Position numbers and translations under genes: made by a program. From the NCBI RefSeq assembly GCF_026340675.1, contig NZ_JAPEOX010000005.1, forward strand, positions 98,045-162,044: 64,000 nucleotides of DNA. The letters are read 5' to 3'. The notes under the pieces were generated by a model. It worked only from the letters and a program-made list of their open reading frames with translations. It was not told the DNA's origin and ran no database searches. This document shows positions 36,163 to 44,519 of this stretch, in pieces. Source of the DNA: Streptomyces sp. NBC_01264 (GTDB lineage: Bacteria; Actinomycetota; Actinomycetes; Streptomycetales; Streptomycetaceae). Within the stretch, counting starts at the first letter, position 1. Each line of letters begins with the position of its first letter.

Positions 36163-38265
36163 GTGTCCGTGCCGCGCAGCGTCGCCCTGGAGCGCACCTT
36201 CTACACCCTGGCCGCCCCGGTCCTCGCCGCGGCCCCGAACCTCTTCGCCGACAGCCCCGTCAACACGGTCGTGCAGCTAGCGGGCGCGGCCGGTATCGGC
36301 GGCTGGGTCCTGGCCGCCAAGAGCGACGGTTCCGGCGCGGGCCGCAAGATCCTGCGCTGGTCGCCGCTCGTGCTCGCCGCCGCCGTCGACATCGCCGCCC
36401 GGAACACGATCGGCTGGGGCCCCTACTGCCTGGACGGCATCCTCGCCGCCAGCTGGGCGACGGCCGGCCTGCTGGTGATGCCCTTCTCCCGGCACACCCG
36501 CCGCCATCACCGTCCCGCGCTCGCCGCCCCGGCCCCCGCGCCGCAGCTGCAGGCCGCCCCCGAGCCGTCCCCCGCGCAGCCGGACGACGGCGCCGACGCC
36601 TTCACCCGCCAGGTCCGCTGGCTGTGGGAAGCCCGCGGCCTGCCCGGCCGCACCATCGTCGTCACCGCCACCCCGCACCCGGGCATGCCCAACGACCTGT
36701 CCCTGCTGCTGCGCGCCTCCGAGGCCGGACGGCCGATCTCCAGCCTCACCCAGGAAGCGGTCGCCGCCGCGTTCGGTGTCGAGATCTCCGACGTACGGAT
36801 CGAGGACGTTGTCCGGCAGTACGGGCGTGAGGGCGGCCCCGGCTGGAAGGAAGTCCACGTCACCCCCGACCTGAACGAGCGCCGCCGCAAGGCCCCCACC
36901 ACGCACGAGTGGTGGGCCGACCGGATCGCCGGCGGGCCCGTGCCCGGCTCGGAGTTCATCAAGAAGATCCGCGACCACGAGCGGAAGGTCACCCACTACA
37001 TCGCCCAGGTCCCCGACGAGATGGGCGAGCCGCGAGTCAACCAGCACGGCCTGGCGGCCGCGCTGAAGACCAAGTACGACGAAGGCCGGCTGTTCGTCAC
37101 CGTCGACGGCAACCAGGTCCTGGTCAGCCTGTGGGACTCCAGCCCGCTCGCGCAGATCTTCCCCGCCACGAAGGAGCTGCTGACCCCGGACAAGGACGGC
37201 CGGTGGGTGACCGGCTACCTCGGCAACGGCCAGCCCGCCCGCAACCGCGTCTACACCGACCGGGGCGCCGCCCACGGCCTGTTCGTCGCCCCCTCCGGCG
37301 GCGGCAAGACCCAGCTGATGGGCCTGCACGTCGCCGCCGACGCCCTGTTCGGTGCCGTGGTCTGGCTGGCGGCCGAAGCCCCGGACGAGAAGGCCGCCAA
37401 GCTGGGCGAGTACACCGACCGCTACGGCGTCGGCGCGCTCTACATGATCCGGCTCCTGCGCACCCTGGACGCGCTGATGGAGATCCGCGGCCAGATGCCG
37501 TGGGAAGACGGCAGGGTCTACGACTGGGACCCCAAACTGCCGGGCTGCCCCTACCGGATGCTGTCCGCCTACCTCGACGAGTTCCTCTCCGCCGCCCGCC
37601 ACGGCGACTACGGCGCGGAGATCATGGACCTCGCCGAGAAGGTGTCGGTCAAGGGCCGCAAGTACGGCATCGGCCTCAAGGTGGCCGGCCAGTCCATCTA
37701 CGTGCAGGACGGGTTCACGCAGCTGCTGTGCGAGAACCTGCGCGAGAACTGCATCCCCGTCGTCCTCAAGGTGGCGCCGAAGAAGGTCGCCGAGATGTTC
37801 AAGACCCTCGGCATCTCCTCCGAGAACACCCCCGAGGCGCTCCCCCGCTCCTTCTCCCCCGCCGAGGCGGGCCGGATCGAGCGGGTGATGCGCGGCGAGC
37901 CCGAGCCGCCCGCCGACTCCAACACCGGCGGCGCCGGGTGGATCGTCGAAGCCAAGCAGCCCGAGGTCCTGCGCACGCTGTTCATGGACTTCAAGGCGGG
38001 CCTGGACGACTACTTCCCCGACGTCGTCGCCAGCCTCACCGACTACGAGATCCGCGAGCTCGAGGCGAGGGACCTGTGGTTCGACTGGACCGAGCCGCCC
38101 CGGCCCGGCGAGTTCGGGCCCGAGCCCGATGACGAGGACGGGGAGGACAAGCCGAAGAGGGGCGGGGGCAAGCCGCGCGGTGGCGGGAAGCCCGCCGCGC
38201 GCCGCGACGCGGTCACCTCCCCCCGCCAGGCGCTGGAGGCCATCAAGAACCTCTCCGGCGTCTGA
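36163..38265 (+). CDS. FtsK/TraB-type conjugative DNA translocase
   Basis: A 700-residue membrane-anchored ATPase. GTG 36163 follows GGAGGAGAAAG. Two or three hydrophobic segments occur in the first 110 residues (TLAAPVLAAAPNLF, LVLAAAVDIAA, ASWATAGLLVMPF). The motor domain has Walker A FVAPSGGGKTQLMG near residue 380 and Walker B RMLSAYLDEF near 470. A following KGRKYGIGLKVAGQSIYVQD resembles sensor regions of VirD4/FtsK motors. The C-terminal tail is Gly/Lys-rich. Streptomyces plasmids move double-stranded DNA with TraB, but a VirD4-like coupling protein working with the relaxase at 49594 is equally possible. Confidence 0.85.
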   Translation: MSVPRSVALERTFYTLAAPVLAAAPNLFADSPVNTVVQLAGAAGIGGWVLAAKSDGSGAGRKILRWSPLVLAAAVDIAARNTIGWGPYCLDGILAASWATAGLLVMPFSRHTRRHHRPALAAPAPAPQLQAAPEPSPAQPDDGADAFTRQVRWLWEARGLPGRTIVVTATPHPGMPNDLSLLLRASEAGRPISSLTQEAVAAAFGVEISDVRIEDVVRQYGREGGPGWKEVHVTPDLNERRRKAPTTHEWWADRIAGGPVPGSEFIKKIRDHERKVTHYIAQVPDEMGEPRVNQHGLAAALKTKYDEGRLFVTVDGNQVLVSLWDSSPLAQIFPATKELLTPDKDGRWVTGYLGNGQPARNRVYTDRGAAHGLFVAPSGGGKTQLMGLHVAADALFGAVVWLAAEAPDEKAAKLGEYTDRYGVGALYMIRLLRTLDALMEIRGQMPWEDGRVYDWDPKLPGCPYRMLSAYLDEFLSAARHGDYGAEIMDLAEKVSVKGRKYGIGLKVAGQSIYVQDGFTQLLCENLRENCIPVVLKVAPKKVAEMFKTLGISSENTPEALPRSFSPAEAGRIERVMRGEPEPPADSNTGGAGWIVEAKQPEVLRTLFMDFKAGLDDYFPDVVASLTDYEIRELEARDLWFDWTEPPRPGEFGPEPDDEDGEDKPKRGGGKPRGGGKPAARRDAVTSPRQALEAIKNLSGV

Positions 38266-38283
38266 CCCCACCCCGCACACCAC

Positions 38284-38316
38284 GCAGGGCCCGGCCGCAT
38301 CCCGGCCGGGCCCTGC
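38284..38316. terminator. Intergenic hairpin 2 of the transfer operon
   Basis: A perfect 14-bp stem GCAGGGCCCGGCCG, loop CATCC, 18 bp after the ATPase stop. Confidence 0.65.
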
Positions 38317-38342
38317 TCACACCTGACAAGGACACATCGCTC

Positions 38343-38531
38343 GTGGCCGTATCGATCTCCGTCGTCGTCCTGCTCGCCATCGTCGTGGTCGTCCTCATCC
38401 GAGGCGGCTCCGTACGCCTATGGCATGCCGTGGCCTGCGCCGCCTTCGGCTTCTTCCTCGCCTCCACCGGTGCCGCGCCCTTCATCACCGGCGCGATCAG
38501 CGGCGTCACCGGCTGGATCTCCACCTTCTGA
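38343..38531 (+). CDS. Small membrane protein, two helices
   Basis: A 62-residue protein starting at GTG 38343. It has two hydrophobic helices (SISVVVLLAIVVVVLI and VACAAFGFFLASTGAAPFI) joined by a short Arg-containing loop. Its size and place after the translocase resemble the small Spd (plasmid spread) membrane proteins of Streptomyces plasmids. This is inference only. Confidence 0.65.
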   Translation: MAVSISVVVLLAIVVVVLIRGGSVRLWHAVACAAFGFFLASTGAAPFITGAISGVTGWISTF

Positions 38532-38598
38532 CACCGCCCGGCCGTCGGCGTCGACGGCCGCCGCTCCCTGCACCTCCGACGCCTTCCGAGGAGCCCCG

Positions 38599-39129
38599 AT
38601 GCCCCACCCCACCCACGCCCCGCCCATACCGGCCCGCACCATCGCGCCGCCCGCCGAACTGTCGCTGGAGGCCCGCATGGCCGCCACAGAAGCGGCGATG
38701 ACCATCCGGCTGGAAGAGGCGGCCGTCGCCTACGAGGTCAACACCGCGCACATCCCCACCGAGCCGGTCGACCTGGGCGACATCGTCACCCTCCCGCTCA
38801 CCCCGACGCTCCAGCCCCCGACTCCGTACCCGACCCCGGTCGCGGCGCTCCTTCAGCGCGCGCACCATCGGCTGCTCACCGGCGGATGGTGCTCCGGCGC
38901 CCTGGTCGACGCGGAAGGTGCCCGCTGCCTGTACGGCGCGATCCACGCCGAAGCCCGCGGCGACCGCAGCCTCGAAGCCCGTGGACTGGAGGTCCTGATG
39001 GATGCGATCCGCCGCCAGTTCAACGATGTCGACTCCGTGCCGTCCTTCAACGACGGCTTCACCAGCGGCCGCATCCCGATGCGGATGCTCGACCAGGCCG
39101 CCGGCCTCGCCGACGCCCGCGGCCTCTGA
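38599..39129 (+). CDS. DUF6197-like protein
   Basis: A 176-residue protein; ATG 38599 is preceded by GAGGAG. The central segment LLQRAHHRLLTGGWCSGALV, followed by EGARCLYGAIH, matches the DUF6197 pattern common on actinobacterial plasmids and phages. Its function is unknown. The residues before about 60 are Pro/Ala-rich. Confidence 0.7.
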   Translation: MPHPTHAPPIPARTIAPPAELSLEARMAATEAAMTIRLEEAAVAYEVNTAHIPTEPVDLGDIVTLPLTPTLQPPTPYPTPVAALLQRAHHRLLTGGWCSGALVDAEGARCLYGAIHAEARGDRSLEARGLEVLMDAIRRQFNDVDSVPSFNDGFTSGRIPMRMLDQAAGLADARGL

Positions 39130-39249
39130 CTTCCCTGCTCCGGACCACCTGCCTCGCACCCGAACCCCGCGCGGTCGGGTACGGGCCAGGCCGTCCGGCC
39201 TGCACACCACTGGCTCACCACACGAACCCGATCAAGGGAGCGCCCGACC

Positions 39250-40050
39250 ATGCAGTCCGACGACAAGAACTTCGACGGCCAGCCCCACCCGAACACCACC
39301 GGCTTCTGGGACGTGTTCAACCAGGCGGCCCCGCCGCCTGCTTCCGCTCCGGACAAGGACCCCGGCACCAACCTCGCCCAGCTGCACGCCGCGTGGACCG
39401 CCTCCTGGGAGCCAGGCGGCTTCCTGTACAGGCGGTGGGAGGAACTGCGCCAGGTTCCGAAGGCCGGCTGGCACACCACCGCCAACTGGATCAAGGCACT
39501 CCTGGTCCTCGCCGGAGTCTGCGCGCTGATCATCCTGCTCGAGGCTGCCGGCGACATCTTCGACGGCGTCCTGCGGGGGTTGGCCGCCTCGGCGCCCAAC
39601 ACCACGATCGGCACCAGTACCTCCAGCGAGTTCTGGGATGTCGTTGACCGCCCGGTCCGCGTCTACATCGACCAGCACACCGCCGGCCTCGCCGTCAGCG
39701 GCGCCGCCGCCTACACCTTCTGGCAGCTCGCGGGCCTCTTCGGCCTCATCGGCGGCTTCATGGGCATCACCGGTGCCCGCATCACCTGGACCGTCTGGGG
39801 CGCCGTAACCGCCACGGCGACGTGGACCACTACCCCCGCCGACGGCCGCACCGTCGCCACGGTCATCGCCGTCCTCGCCTGGACCATCGCCTCGACGTTC
39901 GCCCTGCGCGGCCTGAGCCTGCGCCCGGTCATCAACAACTACGCCCCGGTCCAGCCCCAGATCGAGATCCGGCCCGAGATCCACGTCCCCGCCCAGCCCG
40001 CCCCGCCCGCCGACGAGACACCCGACAACGTGCACCCGATTCACCACTGA
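39250..40050 (+). CDS. Integral membrane protein of the transfer operon
   Basis: A 266-residue protein starting at ATG 39250 (AAGGGAG upstream). A polar N-terminus of about 75 residues (TTGFWDVFNQAAPPPASAPD) is followed by hydrophobic segments at IKALLVLAGVCALIILLEAA, AAAYTFWQLAGLFGLIGGFM, TWTVWGAVTATATW and VATVIAVLAWTIASTFAL, then a Pro-rich cytoplasmic tail ending PDNVHPIHH. Probably a structural or spread protein of conjugation. No family is recognised. Confidence 0.75.
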   Translation: MQSDDKNFDGQPHPNTTGFWDVFNQAAPPPASAPDKDPGTNLAQLHAAWTASWEPGGFLYRRWEELRQVPKAGWHTTANWIKALLVLAGVCALIILLEAAGDIFDGVLRGLAASAPNTTIGTSTSSEFWDVVDRPVRVYIDQHTAGLAVSGAAAYTFWQLAGLFGLIGGFMGITGARITWTVWGAVTATATWTTTPADGRTVATVIAVLAWTIASTFALRGLSLRPVINNYAPVQPQIEIRPEIHVPAQPAPPADETPDNVHPIHH

Positions 40051-40080
40051 ACCCCGGCACCCCGCCCTACACCCCAACAT

Positions 40081-40118
40081 CTGTGCCCCGTCGACAAGCC
40101 GAGCTCGACGGGGCACAG
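40081..40118. terminator. Intergenic hairpin 3 of the transfer operon
   Basis: A perfect 14-bp stem CTGTGCCCCGTCGA with a 10-base loop, 30 bp after the membrane-protein gene. Confidence 0.65.
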
Positions 40119-40155
40119 CACTGCCCGCTCACACCTCCAGGACAAGGACTTCTTC

Positions 40156-40491
40156 GTGCGCCGCTATCGATACCGCTGTGCCCTGTGCAGCACCACCAGC
40201 CCAGTCGCCTTCCACCCCGAGGACCTGGCGGCCGAGGGCGCGGCCCACCGGCAGGCCATCCACGGAGGCCACTTCCCCGACGGCGAGAGCACCGGCCGCA
40301 TAGACAGACTAGGCCGCCCCTACGCCTCCCTGACCCCGCTCACCGCCCTGCACGCCCAGATCGCCGACACCCTCGCCGACATCAAGGACCCCAAGGGCAT
40401 GGGCCACCCGTGGTCGGCCACTGCGGGAGCAGCACTCATCCTCGTCGCCGCGGCCGCCCTCGTCATCGGCGTCATCTCCGCCGCACTCTGA
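40156..40491 (+). CDS. Zinc-finger-like protein with C-terminal membrane anchor
   Basis: A 111-residue protein, start GTG 40156. The N-terminus YRYRCALCSTTSP has a Cys-x2-Cys knuckle, followed by FHPEDLAAEGAAHRQAIHGG with histidines that could complete a metal site. The C-terminus is one hydrophobic helix (AGAALILVAAAALVIGVIS). Probably anchored at the membrane with the zinc-binding part in the cytoplasm. Function unknown. Confidence 0.7.
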   Translation: MRRYRYRCALCSTTSPVAFHPEDLAAEGAAHRQAIHGGHFPDGESTGRIDRLGRPYASLTPLTALHAQIADTLADIKDPKGMGHPWSATAGAALILVAAAALVIGVISAAL

Positions 40492-40677
40492 CCCACCTGC
40501 TCCGGCCGCTCCGCCTGGCCACCAGCACCCCGTCTCCCCACACACAGGGGCTGGCCGGGTGCCGGTGCCCGGGCAGGCCGACCGGCCTCAGTAAGACCCC
40601 CGCGGCAGCCACCCCGAACCGGGGCCGGCGGACGCCCCCGCACGTGCCAGCCACTGTCCCGACTTGGAGGGTTCATC

Positions 40678-40785
40678 GTGATCACCCCCCGGCCGCGCCG
40701 CAGGATCGGCCGCCCGCGCCCCACCACCCCCGGCCCCCGCTACCCGCTCCCCCAGCGCCGCCTCCCCGGTACCTGGAGCCGGTGA
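40678..40785 (+). CDS. 35-residue basic leader ORF, coupled downstream
   Basis: GTG 40678 follows a strong ribosome site (TTGGAGGG) and encodes an Arg/Pro-rich peptide (MITPRPRRRIGRPRPTTPGP...) ending in TGA that overlaps the next ATG as TGATG. The next gene has no ribosome site of its own, so translation of this short ORF probably delivers ribosomes to it. Whether the peptide itself matters is unknown. Confidence 0.5.
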   Translation: MITPRPRRRIGRPRPTTPGPRYPLPQRRLPGTWSR

Positions 40786-41252
40786 TGCCGCGCCGCCGCA
40801 TCAGGCGCCGCCGCGAGTTGGCGGTCCGGGTGCCGCGCAGCGAGGCGGTACTGCCCGAGTTCGACCGCAACACGGTGCCCGAAGGGCTCGTGACCCGACG
40901 GCAGTTACGGGAGATGCAACTGAGTCCCGGCGGCAACGCGGGCCCGGTCGCCATCCTGCGCTGCAAGCTGTGCGCGACCCGCCCGCAGTGGTCCTGCCGA
41001 CATCCCAACCGCGGCTTCCTGCTCCGCGTCGACCTGGCCGCGCCCAAGCGGGCCCCGTCGCTCGCCCAGGAATGGGCCCTGGACCGGGCGATGGCCGCAA
41101 GATCCACCTGCCCCGAATGCAAGCGCAGGTACTGGTACTGCCTGCCCCTGCGTACCCAGGGTCGCTGCGACCCCTGCGCCCAGGGATATGAGCCCAGCCC
41201 CGACACCTACCTCACCACCGAGGCCACCGCCGGACACCGGCTGGCCGCGTAG
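40785..41252 (+). CDS. Cysteine-rich zinc-ribbon-like protein
   Basis: A 155-residue basic protein. ATG 40785 overlaps the stop of the short ORF before it. Cys pairs at LRCKLCATRPQWSCRH, STCPECKRRYWYC and GRCDPCAQGYE suggest one or two structural zinc sites. The N-terminus is very basic (MPRRRIRRRREL), consistent with nucleic-acid binding. It resembles no enzyme that I can name. Confidence 0.7.
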   Translation: MPRRRIRRRRELAVRVPRSEAVLPEFDRNTVPEGLVTRRQLREMQLSPGGNAGPVAILRCKLCATRPQWSCRHPNRGFLLRVDLAAPKRAPSLAQEWALDRAMAARSTCPECKRRYWYCLPLRTQGRCDPCAQGYEPSPDTYLTTEATAGHRLAA

Positions 41253-41262
41253 AGCACCAAAA

Positions 41263-41293
41263 CCCCGTCCCGGCCAGCAAGGCCGGGACGGGG
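41263..41293. terminator. Intergenic hairpin 4 of the transfer operon
   Basis: A perfect 13-bp stem CCCCGTCCCGGCC, loop AGCAA, 11 bp after the zinc-ribbon gene. Confidence 0.7.
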
Positions 41294-41369
41294 CTTCTGG
41301 GCGGCCGCAGCATCGGCAAAGGGTCGGCCGCCTGCTCCCTCACCCTTCCGAGATCAGGAGAAACACAGC

Positions 41370-41879
41370 ATGACGCATCGCCCTGCCACCTTCGCCGCCC
41401 TCCTCGGACTGACCCGAGCCGCCAGCGCGATCGGAGATTTTTGGATCCAGGACGATTTCTGTGCCCGTGTGAAGGGCGCCTCGGACGACCACCCGGTCAC
41501 CTACCAGGACCCGGACACCAAGGCGGAGACCGTCCACGGCACGGCCGATGGCCGTAAGGCGTGCCTGACCCACTGCCTGACCTATGTGGCCACGCAGGCA
41601 CTCGTCGCCGGGGCCGGCGCCCGCGCGCTCGGGATCCAGGTCCACCCGGTGGCCGCCGCGGCCGCGCTCGCCATCTCGTTCGGAAGCCACTACGCCGCGG
41701 ACCGCAGGATCCCGGGCAAGGGCCTGCTGGAGCAGCTCGCCAACAAGACCGGCACGGGCGGCTTCTACAAGCTGACCGCGCACGGAATGAACGGGGCGTT
41801 CCAGCTGGACTCCGCCTGGCATCACGGCTGGGAGACCGTCGCGGCCCTGGTTGCCACCACGAAGGCGACCACGCGGTGA
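41370..41879 (+). CDS. DUF3307-like membrane-associated protein
   Basis: A 169-residue protein (FAALLGLTRAASAIGDFWIQ, CLTHCLTYVATQALVAGAGA, ISFGSHYAADRRIPGKGLLE). The order of GDFW, a cysteine-histidine pair and a late HY resembles DUF3307 proteins of phages and plasmids. ATG 41370 is preceded by CAGGAGAAAC. Moderately hydrophobic, with perhaps two membrane-associated helices. The next short ORF overlaps its stop (GTGA). Confidence 0.65.
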   Translation: MTHRPATFAALLGLTRAASAIGDFWIQDDFCARVKGASDDHPVTYQDPDTKAETVHGTADGRKACLTHCLTYVATQALVAGAGARALGIQVHPVAAAAALAISFGSHYAADRRIPGKGLLEQLANKTGTGGFYKLTAHGMNGAFQLDSAWHHGWETVAALVATTKATTR

Positions 41880-41968
41880 CCGGCCGCTCCCGGACCCGTC
41901 TGGACCGAGTGCGCGGCTCGCTCGGCATTGCCCAGCTCGCCCTCTACGCAGTCGTGGTCCGTGCGTGA
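41876..41968 (+). CDS. 30-residue ORF coupled by GTGA overlap
   Basis: GTG 41876 overlaps the preceding TGA. It encodes a basic segment (TGRSRTRLDRVRGSLG) followed by a hydrophobic end (IAQLALYAVVVRA). It is plausible as a micro-protein of the operon, but chance is not excluded. Confidence 0.35.
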   Translation: MTGRSRTRLDRVRGSLGIAQLALYAVVVRA

Positions 41969-42060
41969 GCCGCACCGCCGGCACTTCGCCGAACACCCCG
42001 AACCCACCTCGACCCGGCCACGCCGGGCGCCTGCTGTTACCCCGGGAAGGACACCCAGTC

Positions 42061-42906
42061 ATGAGCATCACGATCACGAACACGTACGGCACCGCGCACC
42101 ACGTCAGCGAAGCCAACCCGGCCCACGTCACCAGCTGCGACCGCTACCGCCTGCCGCTGGTCGCCACCCTCGTCCCCGGGAATCCCGGCTACGAGGACAT
42201 GGTCGAGATGCTGAAGGACAACGGCCATGACACCCGCCCCGAGGGGTACGGGCTGATCTTCCTGGAGTCCGAGGAGTTCTCCGCCACCTACTTCGGGCCG
42301 GTCGCCCAGATCGAGCAGTACAAGCACGACAACGCCGACGGCACGGCGACCTTCGACGCCTCGCAGGGCGTGATGTTCGCCCAGTGGCCCCACGGCAAGG
42401 GCTGGGACGACTTCCTCCCCCGCGTCTTCTGGAACTGGGCTGGGCGAGGCGGTATCGCGGACGGCGTCGGCCTGGTCACCGCCTTCGCGCACACCGAGAT
42501 CCCCGGCGCGGAGGTCATCGTCTACGAGTTCGAAGGCACGTGGCTTCCCGGCGGCGAGCCGGAACGGCTGGTCACCTACCACTGCACCGCCTGCCACCTG
42601 GACACCTTCCACGACAGTGGGCACGTCCACGAGAACACCGGCCCCAGCAGCCGGCGCTGGGCCGCCCGCCAGGCACGCCAGCACCTCATCAGCGCCCACC
42701 GGCACGGCGTCGGCGACACCAACAGCGCCTGCCGCCCCCACAACGGGGAGATGCTGCGCGTCGTGAACGCGGTCGCCCGCGACATGTGGGGCACCACGGC
42801 CAACGCCCTCCCGGACACCGACGACGCGTACTGCGCCACCAAGGGCCCCTGCTCGACCATCCGCGAGCTGCGTGCCGGAGTCCGCCCGCCCGTCTACCGC
42901 GCCTGA
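42061..42906 (+). CDS. Unknown cytoplasmic protein with Cys/His cluster
   Basis: A 281-residue protein starting at ATG 42061. The first 180 residues (LFLESEEFSA-like region, FDASQGVMFAQWPHGKGWDD) look like a globular alpha/beta domain. A Cys/His-rich part follows (YHCTACHLDTFHDSGHVHEN). A conserved-looking C-terminal helix region (GDTNSACRPHNGEMLRVVNA) ends it. No signal peptide. Function unknown; its place in the transfer operon is the only clue. Confidence 0.65.
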   Translation: MSITITNTYGTAHHVSEANPAHVTSCDRYRLPLVATLVPGNPGYEDMVEMLKDNGHDTRPEGYGLIFLESEEFSATYFGPVAQIEQYKHDNADGTATFDASQGVMFAQWPHGKGWDDFLPRVFWNWAGRGGIADGVGLVTAFAHTEIPGAEVIVYEFEGTWLPGGEPERLVTYHCTACHLDTFHDSGHVHENTGPSSRRWAARQARQHLISAHRHGVGDTNSACRPHNGEMLRVVNAVARDMWGTTANALPDTDDAYCATKGPCSTIRELRAGVRPPVYRA

Positions 42907-42951
42907 CCGCCCCGCCCCCTGCTCCGGCTGCTGCCTGACGGACACCCCGTG

Positions 42952-42989
42952 CCGCCCCGGCCTCCCCGATTCGGTGGAGGCCGGGGCGG
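42952..42989. terminator. Intergenic hairpin 5 of the transfer operon
   Basis: A perfect 14-bp stem CCGCCCCGGCCTCC with a 10-base loop, 46 bp after the stop of the preceding gene. Confidence 0.65.
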
Positions 42990-43027
42990 TCGCGGTGGTC
43001 CCTCAACACAGAGAGGAGTTGGACGTC

Positions 43028-43303
43028 ATGCGCCGATACGAGGTGGACGTCCCGATACACCACGCAACGGACCAGGACCGGCGAGGACTGCACGTCTTCA
43101 CCGGCTGCGCCGCCGGACCGGCCGAGGCCCTGGCCGCCGCGCACAACGCCTACGACCGGGCCATGCAGCACGTGTCCGGAGGCCGCCCCGTTCCCGATGA
43201 CTCCAGCAACGGGTGGGCCGCGCGCGGCCTGCGCACCGACTGGGTCCTGGACTGGCATGAGGCCACCACCACGGCGTGGGTCAACCCCAATCGCCTGATG
43301 TGA
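43028..43303 (+). CDS. Small unknown protein
   Basis: A 91-residue protein (MRRYEVDVPIHHATDQDRRG, YDRAMQHVSGGRPVPDD). ATG 43028 follows AGAGAGGAG. It is soluble, with no motif recognised. An imperfect hairpin (about 43309-43356) follows its stop. Confidence 0.6.
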   Translation: MRRYEVDVPIHHATDQDRRGLHVFTGCAAGPAEALAAAHNAYDRAMQHVSGGRPVPDDSSNGWAARGLRTDWVLDWHEATTTAWVNPNRLM

Positions 43304-43392
43304 ATCCGCCCCGAGGCAGGCGCACTAGGCGTCGAAACCGTCGCCTGCCCCGGGGTTCCCCATCCCGTACGAGACGAGAAGGAGACACCAGT

Positions 43393-44079
43393 ATGGACTC
43401 CGCCCTGCGCTTACAGGCCCGAGCCGGGCAACGCGCGCTCCTCATCACCACCCTCGCGGTCCCGCTCACCGGCTGGACCGTCCACGCACTGACGCTCCAC
43501 CGGCTCCTGGCCCACGCCCGCAAGGACCGCCTTACCGGCCTGTGGTGCCGCCCCGAGTTCGTCGCCTACGGCGAACGGCTCGTGCGCACCCGCCGCCGGA
43601 ACACCGTGCATGTCCTGATGCTGGACGGCGTCGACTTCAAAGGCGTCAACGACACCTACGGCCACGCCGCGGGCGACACCGTCATCCAGACCATGGGCCG
43701 CCGCCTCGCCCGCTGGAGCTCCAACCGTACGGCGCTCGCGGCCCGGCTGGGTGGCGACGAGTTCGCCGTCTGCGTGGCACTTCCGCAGGAGACTGCCCTC
43801 GCGGAGATCACCGAACTGCGCGAGCAATTGCGTCAGCCCCTCCAGCACGAGGGGCACACGCTGCGCCTGGACGTCTCGATCGGCATCTCCCGCGCGGCCG
43901 ACCTGCCCAGCGAGACCATGAGCCGGATCCTGCGCGGCGCGGACACCGCCATGTACAAGGTCAAGAACGGGGAGACGGCGTTCCCGTACTTCGCGACGCG
44001 GGCCGACGCGTACGTGGAGAGCGTCAACGGCCGCCGCGCCGGCCGCCGTGGCACGCACACCCCGGCGCGTGCCGCATGA
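43393..44079 (+). CDS. GGDEF-domain protein, probable diguanylate cyclase
   Basis: A 228-residue protein. One N-terminal hydrophobic helix (ALLITTLAVPLTGWTVHALT) anchors it. The GGDEF domain has DRLTGLWCRPEFVAYGERLV, LMLDGVDFKGVNDTYGHAAG, the active-site loop GGDEF at residues 120-124, and DVSIGISRAADLPSETMSRI near the end. The product would make cyclic di-GMP at the membrane. No RxxD product-inhibition site is seen ahead of GGDEF. ATG 43393 follows AAGGAGACACC. The next gene overlaps by ATGA. Confidence 0.9.
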   Translation: MDSALRLQARAGQRALLITTLAVPLTGWTVHALTLHRLLAHARKDRLTGLWCRPEFVAYGERLVRTRRRNTVHVLMLDGVDFKGVNDTYGHAAGDTVIQTMGRRLARWSSNRTALAARLGGDEFAVCVALPQETALAEITELREQLRQPLQHEGHTLRLDVSIGISRAADLPSETMSRILRGADTAMYKVKNGETAFPYFATRADAYVESVNGRRAGRRGTHTPARAA

Positions 44080-44519
44080 GCGCCGCCGAACTCGAAGGCG
44101 GCGACTGGATCCGCGGCATCACCATCCGCCAGCCCTGGGCGACCTGCATCCTCGCCGGGAAGCGCACGGAGAACCGGCCCAAGCCTTGGAGCTGGAGGGG
44201 CTGGGTCCTTCTCCACGCCGGGAAGGCGCGGCCGGAGCCCACCGTGCTGCGCGACCCGCTGGTGGCCACCGCGATCCGCAGCCGTGAGCTCCACCTCGGC
44301 GCGGTCATCGGCGTCGCCCGGCTCATCGACTGTCACCTGGACCTTGGCCCCGAGCGTTGCACCAGTCCGTGGGCGCAGCGTGAGGCCCACCACTTGGTCC
44401 TGGCCGACGTTCACGTACTGCCGCTGCCCGTGCCCGCCAGCGGGGCGCTCCCAGCCTGGAAGCCGACCCGCGACCTTGTGGACCAGGTCCTCCAGCAGCT
44501 GCCTCACCTGCGGCCGTGA
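44076..44519 (+). CDS. ASCH-domain protein
   Basis: A 147-residue protein coupled by ATGA to the GGDEF gene. IRGITIRQPWATCILAGKRT, ENRPKPWSWRGWVLLHAGKA and IGVARLIDCHLDLGP follow the ASCH/PUA-like fold, which binds RNA or modified nucleotides. It may act on nucleic acid. A direct link to cyclic di-GMP is speculation from gene order. Confidence 0.8.
   Translation: MSAAELEGGDWIRGITIRQPWATCILAGKRTENRPKPWSWRGWVLLHAGKARPEPTVLRDPLVATAIRSRELHLGAVIGVARLIDCHLDLGPERCTSPWAQREAHHLVLADVHVLPLPVPASGALPAWKPTRDLVDQVLQQLPHLRP

Noticed and set aside
36277..38283. A 668-codon minus-strand frame opposite the TraB-like gene
   Set aside because: Antisense shadow caused by GC-rich codons. The plus strand carries the Walker motifs.
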